From: Cystobacter fuscus DSM 2262
Lineage (GTDB): Bacteria > Myxococcota > Myxococcia > Myxococcales > Myxococcaceae
DNA length: 64,000 bases
Direction: 5' to 3'
Assembly: GCF_000335475.2 (NCBI RefSeq)
Contig: NZ_ANAH02000064.1
Span: 62,001-126,000, forward strand
Shown piece by piece: positions 35,450 through 46,353 of the stretch. Within the stretch, counting starts at the first letter, position 1, and every line of letters begins with the position of its first letter. Made by a program: the position numbers and the translations under genes. A model generated the notes under the pieces. The model did not search any database. It was given only the letters and a program-made list of their open reading frames with translations, and had not been told where the DNA came from.

Positions 35450-37486
35450 ATGATTCGTCCGATCCTCGTCTCCATCTGCGCATCCCTTCTGCTCGCCGCT
35501 TGCCGCGACAACCCTGACGACAACCCTGGCGAGGCCCCAGTCCCTCGCGGCGCCGCCGTTCCCTGGGACGAGTACGAGGCCGAGGCGGGCGCTTCCTCCG
35601 GTGGCGCCACGCTCGAGCGGACCACCAGTGGCCAGTGGCGGGAAGGCACGCTCTCCGGCGAGGCCTCGGGCCGCGAGGCGGTGACACTGCATGGCCCCAC
35701 CGACGCGGTCGCGTGGACGAGCCGCGTGAAGGCCAACTCCGTCCTGGTGCGCTACAGCGTGCCAGACGAGAAAGAGGCCCATTTGGATGTGTACGTGAAT
35801 GACGCGAAGGTCGCCACGCTCACGGTGAACTCGGATTTCGCCTGGCTCTACACCGGCCCGAACAACACCGGGACGCACAACGCCTTGCCGCGCCAACAGG
35901 TGGACGAGCTCCCCCAGAACCCGAGCACCAGCGACGAGGGTTTTGGCCTGCGGCTGCCTTGGACCTCGGCGCACCATATCTACGACGAGGCGCACGTGCT
36001 GCTGGCGACCGACGGCAGGGAGACCATCAAGGAGGGCGATGTGGTGAAGATCGTCTCGCCGGATGCCTCCGCGCAACTCCCCGTCACCATCGACTTCATG
36101 GACCTCGAGCTCGTGCCGGCGCCCCTCTCCGCCCCGGCGGACTACGTCGTCGTGAGCGAATTCACCGAGGCCGCGGTGGTGCGGGCCCTTCAGGACGCCG
36201 TGGCCGGCGGCAAACCTGGCATCTTCCTCCCGCCTGGCGACTACGTGATGTCGCACGTGAATCCGGCGGTCCCCAAGGTCTACGTTCCCGCCGGCCTGAC
36301 CGTCCAGGGCGCTGGCATGTGGTACACGCGCTTCGTGCCGCCTCCCCCGCAGCAGGTGGGCTACAACTACGAGTTCGGGTTCCGCCTGAGCGGCGACAAC
36401 ATCACCTTCCAGGACTTCGCCATCTTCGGAACCTGGCGCAACCGGACGGCTCGCTACAACAAGGCCGCGGCCGATCTCGGCAACTGGCCGTGGGACAGCT
36501 ATGACGGGGTAGGGCGCGCCTTCGACCGCTACATGCACAACAACGCGGCCTTCAAGCGGCTGTGGATCGAGCGGATGATCGTGGGGGGCTGGGTCGAGGG
36601 TGGCAACAACATGCTGTGGGAGGACAGTCGGTTCCGCAATACCCTGGCGGATGGCATCAACCTCTGCAACGGAACCACGAACTCACGGATCGTGAACTGC
36701 ACGGCGCGAAACAACGGCGACGATGCCTTCGCCATGTGGTCCGCCATTACCTGGGACAAGTCGCCCATTGGAGACACGCCCTGGGTGCACCAGCCCGAGG
36801 GCCCCGATCAGGGCAACGTCATCGAGCGCTGCACCGCGGGACTCATCTGGCGGGCGGCCGGTTTCGCGGTCTACGGCGGCCATGACAACGTGGTCAAGGA
36901 CTCGGTTGTCTATGACACCCTGCGCTACCCGGGCATTACCGTGGACAACGAGTTCGCGCCCCAGCATGAGTTCTCCGGGCTCACCACCTTTCAGAACATG
37001 ACGGTGGAGCGCTGCGGAGGAGACATGTGGTGGGACGACGACGGAGCGCAGGGAGACGAAACCGCGCGGCGCAAGTGGGGCGCGGTCTGGTTGTTCGCCG
37101 CCAACCCGTACTCTCCGGCCGAGCCGTACTCTCCCATCCGCTTTCAAGGCATCCGTTTGAAGGACATCGATATCATCGATCCCGTTCATTACGGAGTCCT
37201 GGTTCAGACCACGCAGGGGCAGCGGATCGAGGACACCGAGTTCGACGGCGTCCGTATCGTCATGGACAAATCAGGCGAGTTGGGAATGGTGGCCAATGAC
37301 TCTCACAAGGCACCGCCTGGCCCGTTGAGCGGGAAGATCGCCACCACGGGTTCCATCACCCTCAAGAACTCGAGCATCACCGGCCAGCGGGCGAACTCCG
37401 GAAACCTGTTCTCGAAGGACGAGGTCTCGACCGGGACGTTCTCGTTCAAGGACGGCGGCGGGAACAGCTGGACGGGCGACCGGTAG
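35450..37486 (+). CDS. Secreted beta-helix glycanase lipoprotein, GH87-like with CBM
   Basis: This is a 678-residue lipoprotein (LLAAC, Cys18). Residues about 40-230 look like a carbohydrate-binding module of the CBM6/35 kind (EYEAEAG, VRYSVPD, LDVYVND). The rest has the repetitive turns of a right-handed parallel beta-helix with NNGDDAFAMWS near residue 425 and a DD pair, a pattern I associate with GH87 alpha-1,3-glucanase (mycodextranase)-like enzymes, while GH28-type helices are the alternative. It would degrade polysaccharide, perhaps fungal cell-wall alpha-glucan, at the cell surface. The ATG at 35450 gives the leader. A hairpin follows the stop. Confidence 0.65.
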   Translation: MIRPILVSICASLLLAACRDNPDDNPGEAPVPRGAAVPWDEYEAEAGASSGGATLERTTSGQWREGTLSGEASGREAVTLHGPTDAVAWTSRVKANSVLVRYSVPDEKEAHLDVYVNDAKVATLTVNSDFAWLYTGPNNTGTHNALPRQQVDELPQNPSTSDEGFGLRLPWTSAHHIYDEAHVLLATDGRETIKEGDVVKIVSPDASAQLPVTIDFMDLELVPAPLSAPADYVVVSEFTEAAVVRALQDAVAGGKPGIFLPPGDYVMSHVNPAVPKVYVPAGLTVQGAGMWYTRFVPPPPQQVGYNYEFGFRLSGDNITFQDFAIFGTWRNRTARYNKAAADLGNWPWDSYDGVGRAFDRYMHNNAAFKRLWIERMIVGGWVEGGNNMLWEDSRFRNTLADGINLCNGTTNSRIVNCTARNNGDDAFAMWSAITWDKSPIGDTPWVHQPEGPDQGNVIERCTAGLIWRAAGFAVYGGHDNVVKDSVVYDTLRYPGITVDNEFAPQHEFSGLTTFQNMTVERCGGDMWWDDDGAQGDETARRKWGAVWLFAANPYSPAEPYSPIRFQGIRLKDIDIIDPVHYGVLVQTTQGQRIEDTEFDGVRIVMDKSGELGMVANDSHKAPPGPLSGKIATTGSITLKNSSITGQRANSGNLFSKDEVSTGTFSFKDGGGNSWTGDR

Positions 37487-37535
37487 ACTCGAGCGGGGAG
37501 GGGGCCTCCAGCCACGAGAGCTGGCCGAATCGAGC

Positions 37536-37565
37536 GGGCCGGTCCTGACGGGTCAGGACCGGCCC
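37536..37565. terminator. Bidirectional terminator-like hairpin
   Basis: A near-perfect 30-base palindrome (GGGCCGGTCCTGAC, two bases, GTCAGGACCGGCCC) separates the convergent glycanase and acyl-CoA ligase genes. There is no T-run, but the stem is very stable and placed between both stops. Confidence 0.6.
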
Positions 37566-37573
37566 CTCCTACG

Positions 37574-39169
37574 TCACGGCTGTTCCGCGTAGTGCCGTTC
37601 GTACCGTTGCCGGAGCACGAACTTCTGCGCCTTGCCGGTGGTCGTCTGCGGCATCGCCCCGAGCAGGACGATGGACTTCGGCACCTCGAACCCACCGAGG
37701 TGCTGGCGGCAGTGGGCGAGGATTTCCGCCTCGGTCGCGGAGGCGCCGGGCTTGAGCACGACGAAGCCGGTGACCGCCTCGGCCCAGCGCGGGTGCGGCA
37801 GGCCCACGATCGCGACCTGGAGGACAGCGGGGTGACGCAGGAGCACCTCCTCGACCTTGATGGACGGGACGTTCTCGCCGCCGGTCTTGATCATGTCCTT
37901 CTTGCGGTCCACGAAGAGGAGCTGGCCGTCGGCGTCGAACATGCCGAGGTCACCGGTGTGGTGCCAGCCGAACGCGCGTGAGCGCGCGGTCGCCTCCGGG
38001 TCCTTGTAGTAGCCCAGCATCACGTTCGGCCCGCGATGGACGATTTCTCCCACTTCGCCGCGCCCGAGCAGCTGGCCTTCGTCGTCCATGATGGCCGTCT
38101 CGTTCGTCACGACCGAGTCGCCCCAGTAGGAACCGAACCGCTTGAGCTGCTGCTCCGGCTTGAACAGGGTCGTCGCCGGGTACATCTCCGTCTGCCCCGA
38201 CGCGAGCGCGAAGCCTCCCGGGCAGAATTTCTCGATGAGCTCCACGAGCAACGTGCGCGCCATCGGTGCCATGACGTAGAGGCACAGGCGCAGGCTGGAC
38301 AGCTTCGTCGTCGGACGTGCCGGGTGCGCGAGCATCGCGGCGTACATGATCGGCAGGCCCATCAGGAACGTGATGCCGCGCTGCTCGATGGTCGCGAGCA
38401 TCGCGCCCGGCTCGAAGGCGCGCCGCACGACGATGGTCGCGCCGGCGAGCAGGAAGGACATCGAGACGGCGTGCTGCGCGCAGTGGAACATCGGGAGCAC
38501 GCAGAGGGCCGAGTCGCTCGGCCGCAGCCCCAGCTCGAACAGGTTTCCGCTGAGCGCCGCGTGCACCGACGCGTGCGAGTGCATGACCCCCTTCTGCTGA
38601 CCGGTGGTTCCACTCGTGTACATGAGCTGGGCGAGCTGGCCGCTCTCGATGTCCACCTCCGGCGGGGTGTCGTGCTGGTCCTTGAGCGTGTCGAGGAAGG
38701 CGGTCGTGTCCCTGCCCGGCGAGGCCTGCCCCTCGGGGACACAGACGATGATCCGGGTGCCGAGCGCGTCGAGCATCGCCCGCAGCTCCGGTTTCGCGAG
38801 GAACTCGGTGTCGATGACGACGTGCGTCGCCCCGGCATGCTCGAGGATGTAGCGGACGGCATCCACGGCGAGGCCGGTGTTGATCGGCACCCAGACGAGG
38901 CCCGCCTTGTAGATGCCAATGAACGCGGTGACCATCTGCGCGGAGTTACCGCAGAGCATGGCGATGCGCGCGCCCTGGGGGAGGCCTTGCGCGAGCAGGT
39001 AGTGCGCGAACGCGCTCGAACGCCGGTCGAGCTCCGTATAGGAGAACTCGAGCGCCCCGTCGACGAGCGCCGTCTTCTCCGGCCAGCGCAGCGCCGACCG
39101 GTGGACGACATCTCCCAGCGAGACCCGGCTGATGCGCCTGTAGCGCGCTTCCTCAGTCGCTTCACTCAT
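37574..39169 (-). CDS. Acyl-CoA ligase (AMP-forming)
   Basis: This is a 531-residue class I adenylate-forming enzyme. Signature blocks are present in order: YTSGTTGQQKGVMHSH near residue 180 (phosphate loop), GYYKDPEATA, WHHTGDLG near 390, DRKKDMIKTGGENV near 410 and the C-terminal catalytic Lys in TTTGKAQK near 512. It should activate a carboxylic acid, probably a fatty or aromatic acid, as acyl-AMP and then CoA ester. The start at 39169 has an AAGGAAG ribosome site; the longer frame does not. It is not closely linked to a thiolase or dehydrogenase set, so the substrate stays open. A peptide-synthetase-type role is unlikely, as no carrier domain is attached. Confidence 0.8.
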   Translation of the reverse strand: MSEATEEARYRRISRVSLGDVVHRSALRWPEKTALVDGALEFSYTELDRRSSAFAHYLLAQGLPQGARIAMLCGNSAQMVTAFIGIYKAGLVWVPINTGLAVDAVRYILEHAGATHVVIDTEFLAKPELRAMLDALGTRIIVCVPEGQASPGRDTTAFLDTLKDQHDTPPEVDIESGQLAQLMYTSGTTGQQKGVMHSHASVHAALSGNLFELGLRPSDSALCVLPMFHCAQHAVSMSFLLAGATIVVRRAFEPGAMLATIEQRGITFLMGLPIMYAAMLAHPARPTTKLSSLRLCLYVMAPMARTLLVELIEKFCPGGFALASGQTEMYPATTLFKPEQQLKRFGSYWGDSVVTNETAIMDDEGQLLGRGEVGEIVHRGPNVMLGYYKDPEATARSRAFGWHHTGDLGMFDADGQLLFVDRKKDMIKTGGENVPSIKVEEVLLRHPAVLQVAIVGLPHPRWAEAVTGFVVLKPGASATEAEILAHCRQHLGGFEVPKSIVLLGAMPQTTTGKAQKFVLRQRYERHYAEQP

Positions 39170-39289
39170 GCGGCTTCCTTTTCCTCGGGCGAGACGACCG
39201 GGACGACGTGGCGTGATCTTCATCGTTTCGAGTACCACCGGCACGTCGCCCCGCGTCAAGGTCGCGCCGACCTCGGCCTCTCGCGTGGG

Positions 39290-40594
<1,305 letters not shown>

Positions 40595-40755
40595 GGGCAC
40601 GGAGCATTCCCTGGACGGGGCACCTGTGGCGCGTGACGTCCGTCGGGGCTTCGAGAAACGGACAGTCGACGCAGCGCACGTTCCTGCGTTACTACCTCGG
40701 CCCGGGCCCGGCCCGTTCTGGGGCAGGCTCAGGGAGAACCACTCCCGAGGAAACC

Positions 40756-41910
40756 ATGTTCATCTTCCTCCTGCTCCTCACCGCGGTCAGTGCCCTCTAT
40801 TCGCTCAACATGGCCGTTCAGCTGCTCCGGGTCATGCGTGCCATGCCCCAGATCGAGCGGTTGAATGCGCCGCCGCCCGCGCGGTGGCCTCGGGTGTCGC
40901 TGGTCATGCCCGCGCGCGACGAGGAGCGCACGTTGGAGTCCGCCATGCGCTCCAAGCTGGGGAACACCTACCCGGAGCTCGAGATGGTGCTGGTGGATGA
41001 CCGCTCGACGGATGCGACGGGAGCCATCGCCGACCAGTTCGCCCGGACCGAGCCCCGACTCCAGGTGGTGCACGTCGAGCACCTGCCGGAGGGCTGGCTC
41101 GGGAAGGTCCACGCCCTGCAGCGGGGGCTGGAACGCGCGAGCGGCGAGTGGGTCCTCTTCAGCGACGCGGATGTCCACCTGGCCCCGGGCGCCCTGGAGA
41201 AGATCATCGCCCACGCGGAGCACGAGGGGCTCGACCATGTCACCGTGTTGCCCCAGATTACCTGCTCCGGCTTCCTGCTGCAGATGACGTTCAGCGCCCT
41301 GTTCCGGCTCGTGTGCGTGAGAACCCGGATGTGGGAGGTGTCCGATCCACGCTCGTCCGCCAGCATGGGAATTGGAGCCTTCAACCTCGTGCGCCGCTCG
41401 GCCCTGGAGCGCACCCCCGGGCTGGAGTGGCTGAAGATGGAGATCGCCGACGACGTCATGTTCGGAACGATGCTCAAGCGCTCTGGCGCGAAGCAGGCCG
41501 TGCTCAACGGCCGCAACAGCGTGAGCCTCGAGTTCTACCCCTCTCTCGGCGCCTTCTCCCAGGCCATGGAGAAGAGCGGTGCGTCCTCTCCCTTCTCCGC
41601 GCTCATCCTGGGCAACCTGCTGCTGGTGGTGCTCGAGTGCGGGTTTCTCGCGGGAGTGCTCTCGGGACGCCCGGCGCTCGTGCTCCTGGGAGGAGCGACC
41701 TGGGCGCTGGGAGCCGGGATGGCCTGGGCTTTCAGTGGCTGGGCGGGCTTTTCCCGAGGGCCCGCGCCCCTGCTCTTCCTGGGCGCCCTGCCGACCGCTT
41801 GGGTCTCGCTCCGCTCGGCCGTGCTGGCGCGCGTGCGCGGGGGCATCTTCTGGCGGGGGACGTTCTACCCGACGTCCGTGGTGCGCGCCGGGCAGCGCCT
41901 GGGGCGCTGA
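40756..41910 (+). CDS. Membrane family 2 glycosyltransferase
   Basis: This is a 384-residue protein with an N-terminal membrane helix (residues 1-25), a GT-A catalytic domain (about 45-270) and two or three C-terminal membrane helices. DDRSTDATG near 85 is the nucleotide-binding acidic motif, FSDADVH near 137 the DxD motif, and EIADDVMFG near 235 supplies the presumed base. The segment GWLGKVHALQRG resembles the HpnB/CruC-like branch linked to hopanoid or carotenoid glycosylation, but the acceptor is uncertain. The ATG follows GAGG. It stands alone on the plus strand between two minus-strand groups and converges on a P450 gene with 2 bases between the stops. Confidence 0.75.
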   Translation: MFIFLLLLTAVSALYSLNMAVQLLRVMRAMPQIERLNAPPPARWPRVSLVMPARDEERTLESAMRSKLGNTYPELEMVLVDDRSTDATGAIADQFARTEPRLQVVHVEHLPEGWLGKVHALQRGLERASGEWVLFSDADVHLAPGALEKIIAHAEHEGLDHVTVLPQITCSGFLLQMTFSALFRLVCVRTRMWEVSDPRSSASMGIGAFNLVRRSALERTPGLEWLKMEIADDVMFGTMLKRSGAKQAVLNGRNSVSLEFYPSLGAFSQAMEKSGASSPFSALILGNLLLVVLECGFLAGVLSGRPALVLLGGATWALGAGMAWAFSGWAGFSRGPAPLLFLGALPTAWVSLRSAVLARVRGGIFWRGTFYPTSVVRAGQRLGR

Positions 41911-41912
41911 CC

Positions 41913-43172
41913 TCACGCCGAGGGCGAGCCCAGGTCGACCTCGAGTTCTTCCATCTTGCGCATGAGGGAGTGCGGCCCGAACGAGGGCTGCTTCACGAGC
42001 CGCATCTCCGGGAAGCGGCGCACCAAGCTTCCCATGGCGATCTGCACCATGAGCCGGGCCAGGTTCGCCCCGAGGCAGAAGTGCGCCCCGTGTCCGAACG
42101 CGATGCTCACGTTCGCGTTGCGCTGGAGATCGAAGACATGGGCCTTGTCGAACGCGCGTTCGTCGCGCAGCACGCTGCCGAGCAGCACCAGCAGCATCTG
42201 CCCCTTCTTGATGTGCATTCCCCCCAGCTCCACGTCTTCCCTGGCGTAGCGGGCGGCCCCCATCTTCACGAAGTAGTCGAAGCGCAGGACCTCCTCGACC
42301 AGGTTCTTGATCAGCTCGGGCTTGCTTTTCACCTCGGCCAACACCCCGGGCTGCTGCAACAGGTTGTACACGCAGAAGGACACCAGGTGGACGGTGGTTT
42401 CGAAGCCTCCCACGATGAGTGAGGACACCAGCGCGAGCAGCTCCTGCTTGTTGAGCTTGTCTCCCTGCTCCTCCGTCTGGATGAGCGTCGTCAGGATGTC
42501 GTTCTCCAGCGGGTTGCGGCGCCGGTCGTCGATCGTCTCCGTCACCAGGACAATCCCCTCGTGGATCTGCCGGCGCAGGGGCGCCAGCTCCTCGGGCGCG
42601 AGCGCGCCGGCGAAGACGCTCTTGGCCACCGCGTTGGTGAACTCCAGGAACTGCTCCTCGTGCCCCTGGGGGATCTTCAGCATGGAGCCGATGACCCGCG
42701 CCGGGATGCGCTCCGAGAATTCCTTGACCATGTCCAGCCGGCCCTTGGCCGCCAGGGTGTCGAGGACCTCATCGGTGATGGCCTGGATCTCCGGACGCAG
42801 CCGCTCGGTGGCGCGCGGAGTGAACGCCGGGCTGACGAGCCTGCGCACACGGGCATGGCCCCCCTCGTTCAGGGCGAACAGCCCGTTCTTGTTCAACTCC
42901 TCCATCTCGGGAATGAGCGCGTCGGCGCCCAGCACCGAGGCGAACTCCCAATCGTCCCGGTTGGGTGAGAAACGCTTGTCATCGCGGAGCACGGTGACGC
43001 CATCCTCATACCGGCTGAGGACCCAGCAGCGCCCCTGCTCCCAGTAGAAGATCGGCGCCTCCGCTCGCAGCTTCTCGAGCGCGGGATGGGGATTCACGTC
43101 ATACCCGGGCGCGTAGGGATTGAACGGCACCTCGGGCCGGTTCTCATTCGGGTTCGTCTGCTGGGCGGACAT
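41913..43172 (-). CDS. Cytochrome P450 (second in the minus-strand group)
   Basis: This is a 419-residue soluble bacterial P450. The I-helix motif GGFETT near 235 carries the oxygen-activating Thr, ExxR (EVLR) lies near 285, and the haem loop FGHGAHFCLG has the ligand Cys near residue 365. The ATG at 43172 has an AAGGAG site. It follows an SDR gene on the same strand with 146 bases between, and is last in a P450-SDR-SDR-P450 series. It needs ferredoxin and reductase partners, which are not encoded here. The substrate is probably a lipid, steroid or polyketide; the sequence alone does not decide. Confidence 0.85.
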   Translation of the reverse strand: MSAQQTNPNENRPEVPFNPYAPGYDVNPHPALEKLRAEAPIFYWEQGRCWVLSRYEDGVTVLRDDKRFSPNRDDWEFASVLGADALIPEMEELNKNGLFALNEGGHARVRRLVSPAFTPRATERLRPEIQAITDEVLDTLAAKGRLDMVKEFSERIPARVIGSMLKIPQGHEEQFLEFTNAVAKSVFAGALAPEELAPLRRQIHEGIVLVTETIDDRRRNPLENDILTTLIQTEEQGDKLNKQELLALVSSLIVGGFETTVHLVSFCVYNLLQQPGVLAEVKSKPELIKNLVEEVLRFDYFVKMGAARYAREDVELGGMHIKKGQMLLVLLGSVLRDERAFDKAHVFDLQRNANVSIAFGHGAHFCLGANLARLMVQIAMGSLVRRFPEMRLVKQPSFGPHSLMRKMEELEVDLGSPSA

Positions 43173-43318
43173 CGATGAACTCCTTCTCGACGGTAGAGGG
43201 GTGGGCCGGCCCCGATTCCGTGGACACCAGGGAAAAGGCGGATACGGTAGCACGATGCCTGAGCAGCAAGGGACGTGTTTTCCTCCGAGGCCTCGCGACG
43301 ACGCCCAACTCCACCTGC

Positions 43319-44128
43319 TCAGAAGGGCATGCGCTGGGACAGCCTCGCGGTCACCTCCTGAGACAGCTCTGGCGACAGCCGTGCCATCCAATCGATGAGA
43401 TGATAATCGAGTCCCACCAGGACCCGCGCGGACTTGCGCTGGATGCCCCGGACGATACGGCTCGCGACCCGCGAGGCCGGGATGGCGCGACCGGTGATGA
43501 AGCGCGCCTCGGCCTCGCGCTGCGCGTCGCTCACCGCTCTCCCCGCGCGCACGATGTTCGTATCCACCGCACCGGGATACACGACGGTCAGGCCCACCGA
43601 ACCGCCGATCAGTTCGGCCCGGAGCGCCTCGCTGAAGCCGCGCACCGCGAACTTGGTGGCGCTGTAGCCCGTCTTGCCGGCGAAGCCCAGCAGCCCGAAG
43701 GAACTGCACAGGTTGACGATGTGCGCCTCGGGCTCGCGCCGCAGGTGCGGCAGGAAGGCCTTGCATCCATGGACCACGCCCCAGAAGTTCACGCCGAAGA
43801 TCCAATCCATATCCTCGAGCGACACGTCCTCGAACCGGCCCGCCACCGACACCCCCGCGTTGTTGACGAGCAGGTGCACATGCCCGTGCGCGGCGAGCAC
43901 TTCCTCGGGCAGTGCGAGCATGCGGGGCCGATCGGCGACATTGGCGACGTGAAGAGAGACTTTTCGACCGGGGAGGGCCAACCCGGCGCGGACGCGCTCC
44001 AGCGCCTCTCCATTGATGTCCACGAGCGCCAGGTGACAGCCTTCCTCGGCGAGACGGTGCGCCAGTGCCTTGCCAATACCGCTGGCCGCGCCGGTCACCA
44101 CGGCGGTGCGATCCACGAGAGTATTCAT
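43319..44128 (-). CDS. Short-chain dehydrogenase/reductase
   Basis: This is a 269-residue classical SDR. It has the cofactor motif TGAASGIG (12-19), an Asp after strand 2 (LVDIN) that favours NAD, NNAGV near 87, and the catalytic YSATK near 157 with the Ser upstream. A hydrophobic C-terminal part, GLDYHLIDWMARLSP, is common in SDRs acting on lipid or steroid alcohols. It is separated from the next upstream SDR by about 210 bases that contain a terminator-like hairpin, so it may start a second transcription unit with the P450 below it. The substrate is unknown. Confidence 0.8.
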   Translation of the reverse strand: MNTLVDRTAVVTGAASGIGKALAHRLAEEGCHLALVDINGEALERVRAGLALPGRKVSLHVANVADRPRMLALPEEVLAAHGHVHLLVNNAGVSVAGRFEDVSLEDMDWIFGVNFWGVVHGCKAFLPHLRREPEAHIVNLCSSFGLLGFAGKTGYSATKFAVRGFSEALRAELIGGSVGLTVVYPGAVDTNIVRAGRAVSDAQREAEARFITGRAIPASRVASRIVRGIQRKSARVLVGLDYHLIDWMARLSPELSQEVTARLSQRMPF

Positions 44129-44249
44129 GGAGTGGTTGTAATCCCGCTCAGGAGAGAGTCATCATTATTTGTTTTTGATGACCAGGTGCGCATAAGGGGA
44201 AGTGAAGATTCGAGGAAGACGTCGAGTTGGTTCTTCCCCCCAAAGCAAA

Positions 44250-44278
44250 CCGCGTCCCCCTGACTGATGGGGACGCGG
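44250..44278 (-). terminator. Hairpin downstream of the upstream SDR gene
   Basis: A 10-bp perfect stem (CCGCGTCCCC with GGGGACGCGG) and a 9-base loop are followed, in minus-strand reading, by TTTGCTTT. It lies about 60 bases after the SDR stop at 44340 and probably ends that unit. Confidence 0.55.
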
Positions 44279-44339
44279 CTCGTGGTGGCGGGTTAGCGCC
44301 CGCGCATGCGAGGCATTGGGCATTGCCCGCTCCGTGGTC

Positions 44340-45101
44340 CTAGCGAGCGACGACTCCTCCGTCCACCGGGAGCGCGGCGCCCGTGATGAAGGAGGCCGGG
44401 CCCGAGCACAGCCAGACCAGGGCCTCGGCGATCTCCTCCGGGTCCGCCATACGGCCCACTGGCTCATCCGCGATCAGCGCCTGCTCTATCTGCGGATTCT
44501 TGCTGGTGGTGTCCGTGATCATGGGCGTGCGGACGAGCCCGGGACACACGGCGTTGATGCGGATGTTCGCCTTCGCGTACTCCAACGCGGCCGTCTTCGT
44601 GAGACCCACGACGCCGTGCTTGGCGGCCGTGTACGCCGGAGCCATCGGGAAGCCCACCAGCCCCGCCACCGAGGCGGTGTTGGCGATGCATCCGCCCCCC
44701 TGCTTCAGCATCTGCTGGATCTCCTGCTTCATGCACAGCCACACCCCCGTGAGGTTGGTGGCGATGACCCGATCCCAGGCCTCCTCGGGGTAGTCCCCCG
44801 TGGGGCCGATGACCCCGGAGATGCCCGCGTTGTTCACGGCGCAGTCCAGCCGCCCGAACGCCTCCACGGCACCGCGAATGAGCGCCTCCACCTCGGTGGA
44901 CTTCGAGACGTCGCAGCGGATGAAGCGCGCCTCGCCTCCCTTCTTCTGGATGGCCGCCACGGTCTCCTCTGCTCCGGAGACGTTGACGTCGGAGACGATC
45001 ACCCGCGCGCCCTCTCGCGCGAACAGCAGCGCCGTCGCACGACCGATGCCAGAGCCCGAACCCGTCACGAGCGCCGCCTTGCCTGCCAATCTCCCGTTCA
45101 T
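44340..45101 (-). CDS. Short-chain dehydrogenase/reductase
   Basis: This is a 253-residue classical SDR with TGSGSGIG at 14-21, Asp in VSDVN after strand 2 (NAD preference), NNAGI near 91, and catalytic YTAAK near 156. The ending ASFITGAALPVDGG is typical of the FabG/glucose-dehydrogenase-like group. It probably oxidises or reduces a hydroxyl on a small lipid or secondary metabolite. It follows the first P450 gene by 28 bases on the same strand, so these two are co-transcribed, suggesting P450 hydroxylation followed by alcohol oxidation. Confidence 0.8.
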   Translation of the reverse strand: MNGRLAGKAALVTGSGSGIGRATALLFAREGARVIVSDVNVSGAEETVAAIQKKGGEARFIRCDVSKSTEVEALIRGAVEAFGRLDCAVNNAGISGVIGPTGDYPEEAWDRVIATNLTGVWLCMKQEIQQMLKQGGGCIANTASVAGLVGFPMAPAYTAAKHGVVGLTKTAALEYAKANIRINAVCPGLVRTPMITDTTSKNPQIEQALIADEPVGRMADPEEIAEALVWLCSGPASFITGAALPVDGGVVAR

Positions 45102-45129
45102 GGAATTCCCCCTGCGCTCAAGCGGTGGG

Positions 45130-46353
45130 TTACAGCTCCACCGGGAGCGTGACCAGATGCATGTTGAGGAGACCCTCCTGCTTCCACTCGGGCGAGGCGT
45201 CCTTCGCGGGCCGCACGTTGGGGAAGCGCCGCAGCAGCGTTTCGAAGAAGACCTGGGCCTCCAGCCGCGCCAGTGCCGCGCCCAGGCAGTAGAACGAGCC
45301 GTACCCGAACGCCACGTGCTTGCCCGGCTTGCGGGTGATGTCGAAACGGTCCGGTTCGGGGAAGAGGGCGGGATCCCGGTTCGCCGCGGCGAGCATCACG
45401 TACACCATCTGGTACGGCTGCATCGTCTGGCCGCCGAGCTCCACGGGCGCGACGGTGAGCCGGTTGGTCATGCCCGCCACGTCGCCGTAGCGCAGCATCT
45501 CCTCCACCGCCTGGGGAATGAGCGAGGGCTGCTGGCGCAACAACGCGAGCTGCTCCGGGTGATCGAAGAGCAGAGCCAGGCCCCGGCTGATGAGCCGCGC
45601 GGTGGTTTCATGGCCGGCGAACAGGAGCAGCGCGCAGTTGGCGAGGATCTCCTCCTCGGAGACGAGTCCCTCGTCCTGGGCGCGCAGGAAGACCTCGAGG
45701 ATGTTCTCGCCCGAGCCGCGGCGGTACTTGGAGAGCACCTCGCGCATGTAGTCCATCATCTCCAGGATGCTCTTCTGGCTGTGGAAGAGCTGCTCGGGAT
45801 GGAAGTTGCTGAAGATGGCCGCCAGGTCGCGAGACCAGCGCTGGAGCAGGTGCTCGTCGGTGAGCGGCACGCCGAGCATGTCGGCGATGACGTTCGCGGG
45901 CAGGGGGATGGCGAGCTCCTTCACCATGTCGAAGGAGCCGCGGGCCGCGGCGGTGTCGAGCAACGTGTCGGTGAGGGCCTGGATGCGGGGCCGGAAGTTC
46001 TCCACGGTGCGCGGGGTGAAGTAGCGCTTGAGCAGCGCCTGGAAGCGAAGGTGGCCCTCGTTGGTGGTGTGCCCCATCCACATGTTGACGGCGTCGCGCA
46101 GGCGCGTGAGCTGCGTGCGGACCTCCTCGGGAAGGCGCTCGAACTGCCCCGTCATCGGCCCGGCCACCAGGCGGGGATCCTTCAGCACCTGGGCGATGTC
46201 GGCGTGGCGGGTGAGCACCCAGCCGTTGAGCTGGGGGCTCCAGAGGATCGGCTGCTGGGCCCGAAGCTCGTGGTACATCGGGTGCGGGTTCCGGGCGGCC
46301 TCGAGGCTGAGGAAGTCGAACGTGGAGGGCTGCTGCTGGGTGGCGTGTTGCAT
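45130..46353 (-). CDS. Cytochrome P450 (first in the minus-strand group)
   Basis: This is a 407-residue soluble P450 with I-helix AGHETT near 242, ExxR (EMLR) near 280, and haem loop FGYGSFYCLGAALAR with the Cys near residue 350. The ATG at 46353 has a GGGAG site; the longer frame adds only Arg-rich sequence without homology. It differs clearly from the second P450 of the group, so they are not recent duplicates. It is followed by an SDR after 28 bases. As for most bacterial P450s the substrate cannot be predicted, but pairing with two SDRs suggests stepwise tailoring of a terpene, steroid or polyketide. Confidence 0.85.
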   Translation of the reverse strand: MQHATQQQPSTFDFLSLEAARNPHPMYHELRAQQPILWSPQLNGWVLTRHADIAQVLKDPRLVAGPMTGQFERLPEEVRTQLTRLRDAVNMWMGHTTNEGHLRFQALLKRYFTPRTVENFRPRIQALTDTLLDTAAARGSFDMVKELAIPLPANVIADMLGVPLTDEHLLQRWSRDLAAIFSNFHPEQLFHSQKSILEMMDYMREVLSKYRRGSGENILEVFLRAQDEGLVSEEEILANCALLLFAGHETTARLISRGLALLFDHPEQLALLRQQPSLIPQAVEEMLRYGDVAGMTNRLTVAPVELGGQTMQPYQMVYVMLAAANRDPALFPEPDRFDITRKPGKHVAFGYGSFYCLGAALARLEAQVFFETLLRRFPNVRPAKDASPEWKQEGLLNMHLVTLPVEL

